The translations under genes and the position numbers were made by a program. Source: Pelodera strongyloides (Eukaryota > Nematoda > Chromadorea > Rhabditida > Rhabditidae). Taken from it: a DNA stretch of 64,000 nt. A model generated the notes under the pieces. It made no database searches and was not told the DNA's origin. It saw only the letters and a program-made list of their open reading frames with translations. How positions within the stretch are numbered: position 1 is the first letter of the stretch; every line of letters starts with the position of its first letter. The DNA lies in contig JAANDG010000089.1 in assembly GCA_036852015.1 (NCBI GenBank), forward strand, positions 285,958 through 349,957, read 5' to 3'. Of the stretch, positions 58,301 to 64,000 are shown one piece after another.

Positions 58301-61300
58301 TTTGCTCGACTTACTCTTTTCTTTGGCTCGGTTCGTAGGTATGTACCAGGTATCATGCACACTATTTTGTTCGTGGTGTATGAGTTAACTTTCTTGTTGA
58401 TCTAAAACTATCGCTATCGCTGTTTCCTACCTTAGTTTCTTAGGTATTGTTACTGTCTTTTCTTTAAAACTCTCTTCTGACTCTCCCTCTTATTGCAAGT
58501 ATTAGCAATTTATGCTTGGAATGATCTCCATGTGAGTCAGTTCCCAGATCCTGGCTCCTGGCTCCAGCTCTGTTCCTTGGAAAAAAAGGTGCATATCGTT
58601 GTTTTGATCGCGACTCGCTCTCGACTTTGTCTGGGATTCTCCAATCAAAGGTCAACCCCTTTTTCAATTCATATTACGTCCCTCAGTTTAAGTTGAACAA
58701 GGGCTGAGCTGAGCATGAGCTTCCAACTGTGCCTGTCCTATGGTACGGTTGTTGCCGTACTTTGTCGTAGTTTTGATTTTCTATAAGTTTCGGTAGAACA
58801 TGTGCTCGTAAATCTACACTTCATAACGACTCTGTTTCCTATTGTGCGTCATAGGCCACTCCCGTTTACCAGCTTTACCTCCGTTGAGTGTTTATGTTTG
58901 CGTAGTCTGGGAACTGCCCCTTATTTTGGTTTCTGTTCCTCTCTCTTTCTCATCATCATCTCAATTCCTTTGCTAGTCGGATCTAAATTCCTACGCTGTA
59001 TTGAACGTGAATCGTGAGGCGATTTGGTTTAGTTCTTCTCACTAGCGTTTAGTTGCCTTATTTCCCTAACGTAAGGAGCTTCCAAGTGCCTAACTCACCC
59101 ACCCACCCACCCACCCTGCTCCCTTACATTCCTGTAATTCTTAAAGTAAGGCTCTTTCCGCGCTCTTACAACTCATTTGGTATCGCTTCGTTCTGTAATT
59201 CCTTTGGTGCGGTGATGCGTGATGGTGATTTGTATGCATTTGCATTGCATGCAAATGGATGTTCAATGTTCATATCATGCGCTTGTTGTTTTCTTAAATA
59301 TTTGCCTGTACTATTCTTTCTGACAAGGTCCTCAGGCGTTGTACTGTTTTTGTACGATTTGATTTTCGTCTGCCATTTGCTATTTGCTATTATATATTAT
59401 CCTTTCCAGCAGTGTCTAGTAGTCTAGTGCTGCTCTCGCATCACAATATACTTCACTCTGTTACTCTGTTTCTCTAGTTGATGATAATATGCGGCAGATG
59501 CTTTATGCTCGAAGCTCCTGCTCCTCCTCTCTCCGCGCCCCAGGCCCCGGGCGTTTATTTTCTTTGTCACCGCTTTTCCTTGGTTTTAGGAACCGTACGT
59601 AAGTACATAGGGCTTATGTGAATGGCGTATATGTCTGTTGCCCTCGACCTTTTTTTCAAACCAAGTTTACAGATCCTACGGTAGGGATAGTAAGAGACAT
59701 CCATGCGTATGCTGCGTATGCACTATTCTTTCTGTCTTCCGTTCCAGTCTTATCGCTGTATTGGGTACGATAACGTGAGTACGTTACGTAATCAGAATTT
59801 TGCTTCTCAGTGCATTGAGAGTTATTTGACGATGTAACACAATAACTAACGCCCCCAAATGCCCACAACTTTACATGCATCTATTACACTTTGTCACCTG
59901 CCGCTCCAGTAATGGTCTAACGGCACGGTACGTAATAAACAGGAAATCAATAAAAATAAAAAGTGAACATGGTACATAAGTGCATGTTCGTCACTGTCGT
60001 CGTGTTCGCTCAATCTAGTCGTAGCTTGCTTAAAAAAAAACTATCTAGCCCTGAGCCCTGACTGTCTGGCTTTCCTAGTAGAGTAGATAGTGGAAAGATG
60101 TAAATGTTTTGAAATGTTTTGATTCATTTGTTAAGATAACTTAATGTTTCACTTATTCTACAAGTTTCACTATTTTATATTCTAAAAAGCACATTTTGTA
60201 TGTTTCACTAGTTTTATTAATTAGGTTTAGTTACTGTATGTTCGGTGAATGTAATTGGTAGTCTTTGATCATTGATCTCTTACGGTGATGCCGATTAGCA
60301 ATTAAGTGCAATTGCACAGTAATAGTTAAGGCGCGCAAATCGCAATTTGCGCGGGAGAGGGGGACAAGAGGAGAGGAGACACTAGTATTGACTGGTGATC
60401 GATTCGGTGGTAATGAGTTTACTCGGATAATCCTCTTTTGTCTCTCTCATTTTTATTTTGAGTTATTTTGAATCTAATCTAATATGTTTTAAACCTTTTC
60501 GTAAAATACTTATATGCATGAATTTCTCAGTGTTTGTTATTTTAGTAAAGATATTTATTTGTACAGTGTTCTTGTGTAATATATTGGGATAGTCCCACGA
60601 CTACTACATTGTATGATTTGGCTTACTTATGATGTTTACCATGTGTCCGCATTAGAAAGGTTGCTTGTTATTCGGGATTCTTGCTGAAGAATCTAAACCT
60701 AGCATCTGGTTTCGTTATTAACTTATTATTCTACTTCTATTTTATGACGCGCATAGCATTGTTCGTTAACTTCCTTTCCTTATTCAGTGGGTCACTAGTC
60801 GTACTACCTTACCTTGCCTTAGATACCTTAGAGATCCATATTCAGCAGCCTGAGCCTAAACAACTTGCGTCAACTTCCTTTGGTACTGTATGTTGTAAGG
60901 CCATAATCTGCCATATGACTTGTCTGGCGTGCTTGATCTTTGTGTAGGCTTTGTTTGCGGAGATGAACTTGGATCAAAACTAGGGCTTTCCTCTTCCGCT
61001 TTAATACGGTACCGACCGAGGTCAACTACTGTACCAAACGAATAAGGAAAACGGAAACGGAAAGTTTAATGGAAATGGATGCCCGTCTCCGTACATGGAC
61101 GTAGGCGCGGACCCGCACTCGGCCGCATTAATTCGTTCGTGACCTTAGTCTTGCTTAGTTTATTTAATATTATCTCTCTACAGTTATCTGTGAGTCATAT
61201 TCTGGCTCTACTGTCTCTTCATGTTACAGTTACACTAAAAAATGAAGCAACCTTTCCTCTTGCCTCACCTCAGTGTTTGTCATAAAAGGATAATTTGCAT

Positions 61301-63299
61301 CCATATATGTCCATTATACTTCCGTTTTCCTTATTCATTTGGTACAGTACGTGATTACCATTACGTACGGTACGTTACAGGTATTTTTTGGTATACGATC
61401 TCACTGTATGTGTCCGGCACGCGCTGGCTCCCTAACTCTAACTGTTACTAGCGTGCATCATGGTCCAGCCAGAATCAGCTGATAGTGGACTGTCTGTTCT
61501 TCCTCTTTTCCATTGACATAGTGTTTCTCTCCGCCGCACTACGCGTTCTTTTTATTTGTTGCCGCTTTTCCTTCGGTACGGTACGCTGTTAGCTATGTAA
61601 TTGGACGTTATGTGTGTTATACTCTACGTCCCTACTTTACTTTCCTGGGTGAACTGGACTGTGACGAACGCCCTCCAGCTTTCCTTTTCGGTGGGACCCG
61701 TGTCGAACCCAACGTTGACTCCCACGTCCTGTTTCTAACTTTGCCCTTTGCCTTAGGTCCTAAGATAAGGGCGTATCCACTACTCTTTCTGTAGTCGTTA
61801 CGTATGTAGCTAACCAGTTTTTCTTTCATAGGTCTACTCTAAACTATCGCTTCGCTGTCCAGGTTTCTACTTCTGGAACCTTATGTGTTACTAACCTTGC
61901 GTTAGTTCCTCAGATGAGGCGTATCATCATCTCGATTCCTATGATATCCTATGTTGCGGTAAATGTAAACCTAATCAACGTAACTAACGTTCATTTTTTG
62001 GGGAGTCAATTCTAATTCTCCCTAACCCTCACTACCATAGCTCCTAAGGAACTTCCATGCACGTTTGTCCACATATTCCGCACTTTCTGTCTTCCGCTGT
62101 ATTGGGTGCGATAACTATGTACATACTCGGAATTTTGTTGTGCTCTCTACTCGTACTCAGTCTCATTGCATTGAGAGTTAATTGACGGTGGACGGTAACT
62201 GTAACACAATAACTAACGCTCCTCAAAATCCCGCTGTCAAACCATAGTGTCAAAGTCGCTAATCAAGCGTAGTCATGATTTACATTCTCGATTCGCTCTA
62301 TTCTTTGGGAACGGTATTAATCAGTCGGATATTCTGGGATGATTAAGGCCCATCATCGCATCATCTCTCTTCCACTCCACTTTCATTCCCTTTGCTATAA
62401 TTCTTAACTGAAATGTACATGCCTCTCACTGTTGTCGCGCAATGCTAAATGTACAGCGACATTGTTCTCGCTCAGTTCACAGCCCTCAGCTTCCTATTCC
62501 CACTATGTGTCTCAGTCCCTTAGCTCCCAGTTCATAAAAATTCTTTTGGTACGGTGTATCGTGCTTACTGTGTTCACCGTACTATTCTCTCACCTGGCTC
62601 TTTCAATTTCCAAGCCAGCCGTACCCTTGTTCCTAAAGTCTGATAGAGATTTATGCTATGTGCAAGTGCAGTTTCAGTAATTACGTTTTCTCTAATTTGT
62701 TATTTTAGTCTTCGCTCCGGCTTCCATCTATTGTGCGACGACCGAACTGAGCCAGTGTGGATACGGATCGTGAACTTCGTTTGCAATAAGTGATGTGTTC
62801 TGTGTTTCTCGCAGTTTTGTTTTGATGCGTGTTTTATTTCCCCATACCCCCCTTCACCGGGAAATAAACCTTTTCTCACGGGTGGAGGGGGATGGTGAAT
62901 CGATTTCTCTCCCCCGAGTAATAAAGATTCTGAGGGGGGAGGGGCCGGCAGGCTGATGAACGACAAATTAGTTGTGTTCGTATGCCTCATATGTTGTATT
63001 GTGACGTACTGGATTGGTCACCCCGAGTTGTGGTACTGTATCGGTTTGCTCTGTGACTGAGTGCTGTGTGATGTTTTTGGTGTAGTGTATAAGTGTATAC
63101 CATTTGGCCTGCTCACGAGATGGGTCTGCTGTGAACTGCGTACCTCCAGTCTTGTGAGTCGCAGTCTACCGTATCCCAAGCGCGGATTACTGTCAGTTTC
63201 ACTATGCTATGCCATGTCAGTGAAGTGATATCTTTTTGCTCTATGACTGAGTGATGCGTGATGTTTTGAGGCGTGCAGCTTTCAGGTTGTTTGTACACT
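55331..63299. other. Long T-rich region without a supported gene
   Basis: No exon could be assembled. One plus-strand frame near 56,058-56,225 (containing FCKCGSPVAECDATEQ) is Cys-rich and could be an exon, but it lacks a good acceptor. A perfect hairpin CGCGCAAAT/ATTTGCGCG lies at 60,332-60,353. A short CCCA/CACC repeat lies at about 59,096-59,115. The T-richness would fit long introns of a plus-strand gene. Confidence 0.4.
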
Positions 63300-64000
63300 C
63301 TATTCCACGGTTTTCATTTGGAATAGAGTGTTCATCTGGGAAAACCCTGTGGCAAGATGTATTTCAGCTTAAACTGAATTTGACACACGGTTTTCATCTG
63401 AGAAAACCCTGTGGCAAGATGTATTTCAGCTTAAACTGAATTTGACACACGGTTTTCACCTGGGAAAACCCTGTGGCAAGGTGTATTTCTGTTTAAACTG
63501 AATTTGCCCCACGGTTTTCATCTGAGAAAACCCTGTGGCAAGGTGTATTTCAGTTTAAACTGAATTTGCCACACGGTTTTCATCTGGGAAAACCCTGTGG
63601 CAAGGTGTATTTCAGTCTAAACTGAATGTGCTCTGAGAAAACCCTGTGGCAAGGTGTATTTCAGTTTAAACTGAACTTGCCACACGGTTTTCATCTGAGA
63701 AAACCCTGTGGCAAGGTGTATTTCAGTTTAAACTGAATTTGCCACACGGGTTTCATCTGGGAAAACACTGTGGCGAGGTGTATTTCAGTTTAAACTGAAT
63801 TTGCCACACGGTTTTCATCGAGAAACCCTGTGGCAATGGAATATTTAAACTGAATTTGCTTTTCATCTGGGAAACCCTGTGGCAAGATGCATTTCAGCTT
63901 AAACTGAATTTGCCACACGTTTTCAAAAAAAAAAAAAAAAAACCTGTGGCAAGATGTATTTCAGCTTAAACTGAATTGCAAGGTGTACTTCAGTTTAAAC
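63300..64000. repeat. 62-bp satellite array running off the window end
   Basis: About 11 units with a 62-bp period (the 'ggttttcatctg' word near 63,389 and 63,451). Each unit has two inverted repeats: GGTTTTC...GAAAACC, and the palindrome-like TTCAGTTTAAACTGAA (variant TTCAGCTTAAACTGAA). A few units are shortened, and one is interrupted by a run of A near 63,925. The array continues past 64,000. Confidence 0.9.

Overview
Organism. This is metazoan nuclear DNA. It has small exons, GT-AG introns with TTTTAG/TTTCAG acceptors, long gene-poor stretches, a Ty3/gypsy LTR retrotransposon of the K02A2.6-like type, palindromic MITEs, minisatellites and several poly-G/C runs, one of 41 G. A nematode is my best guess, from the acceptor style, the poly-G runs and the retroelement type, but nothing here proves it. 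No bacterial-type gene, operon, rRNA or CRISPR array was seen. Layout. 1-10 kb is a patchwork of diverged direct duplications with fossil exons and two young-looking MITE insertions. 9.96-13.15 kb holds, on the minus strand, a broken paralogue and then a four-exon gene that resembles an S1 (trypsin-like) protease without the usual His and Ser motifs. 13-21.6 kb is mostly non-coding. It contains MITEs, one copy of an interspersed repeat (R1), and a 222-227-bp tandem repeat whose two full copies carry the same hairpins with paired base changes. 21.6-30.74 kb is the main protein gene of the window, on the minus strand. I reconstruct it as 23 coding exons plus a 5' UTR exon, giving 792 codons in one consistent reading frame. 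Its order is a possible HTH-like N-terminus, a Lys/Trp-rich module, a coiled coil, nine serially similar Ser/Pro/Val-rich symmetrical exons, a Gln-rich exon, and an acidic/basic low-complexity tail. I recognise no named family. 30.7-41 kb is A-rich and nearly gene-free, with the C-terminal exons of one membrane protein near 33.5 kb. 41.1-46.9 kb carries a second R1 copy, inverted relative to the first, followed by the LTR retrotransposon with identical 281-bp LTRs. 47-53.8 kb is a repeat cluster: a tRNA-like Pol III unit between GC-rich repeats, two TTAA-flanked palindromic elements, two related 49-50-bp minisatellites, and an inverted duplication with a palindromic MITE between its arms. 53.8-63.3 kb is T-rich with no convincing exon, probably intron or intergenic DNA. 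The window ends inside a 62-bp satellite. How the parts relate. Coding content is sparse and mainly on the minus strand. Repeats and MITEs sit in introns and spacers. The plus strand is A-rich across 20-41 kb, where the minus-strand gene lies, and T-rich from 54 to 63 kb. That fits T-rich sense introns and hints that a plus-strand gene may cover the right end. All coordinates and splice models are manual readings without homology searches.
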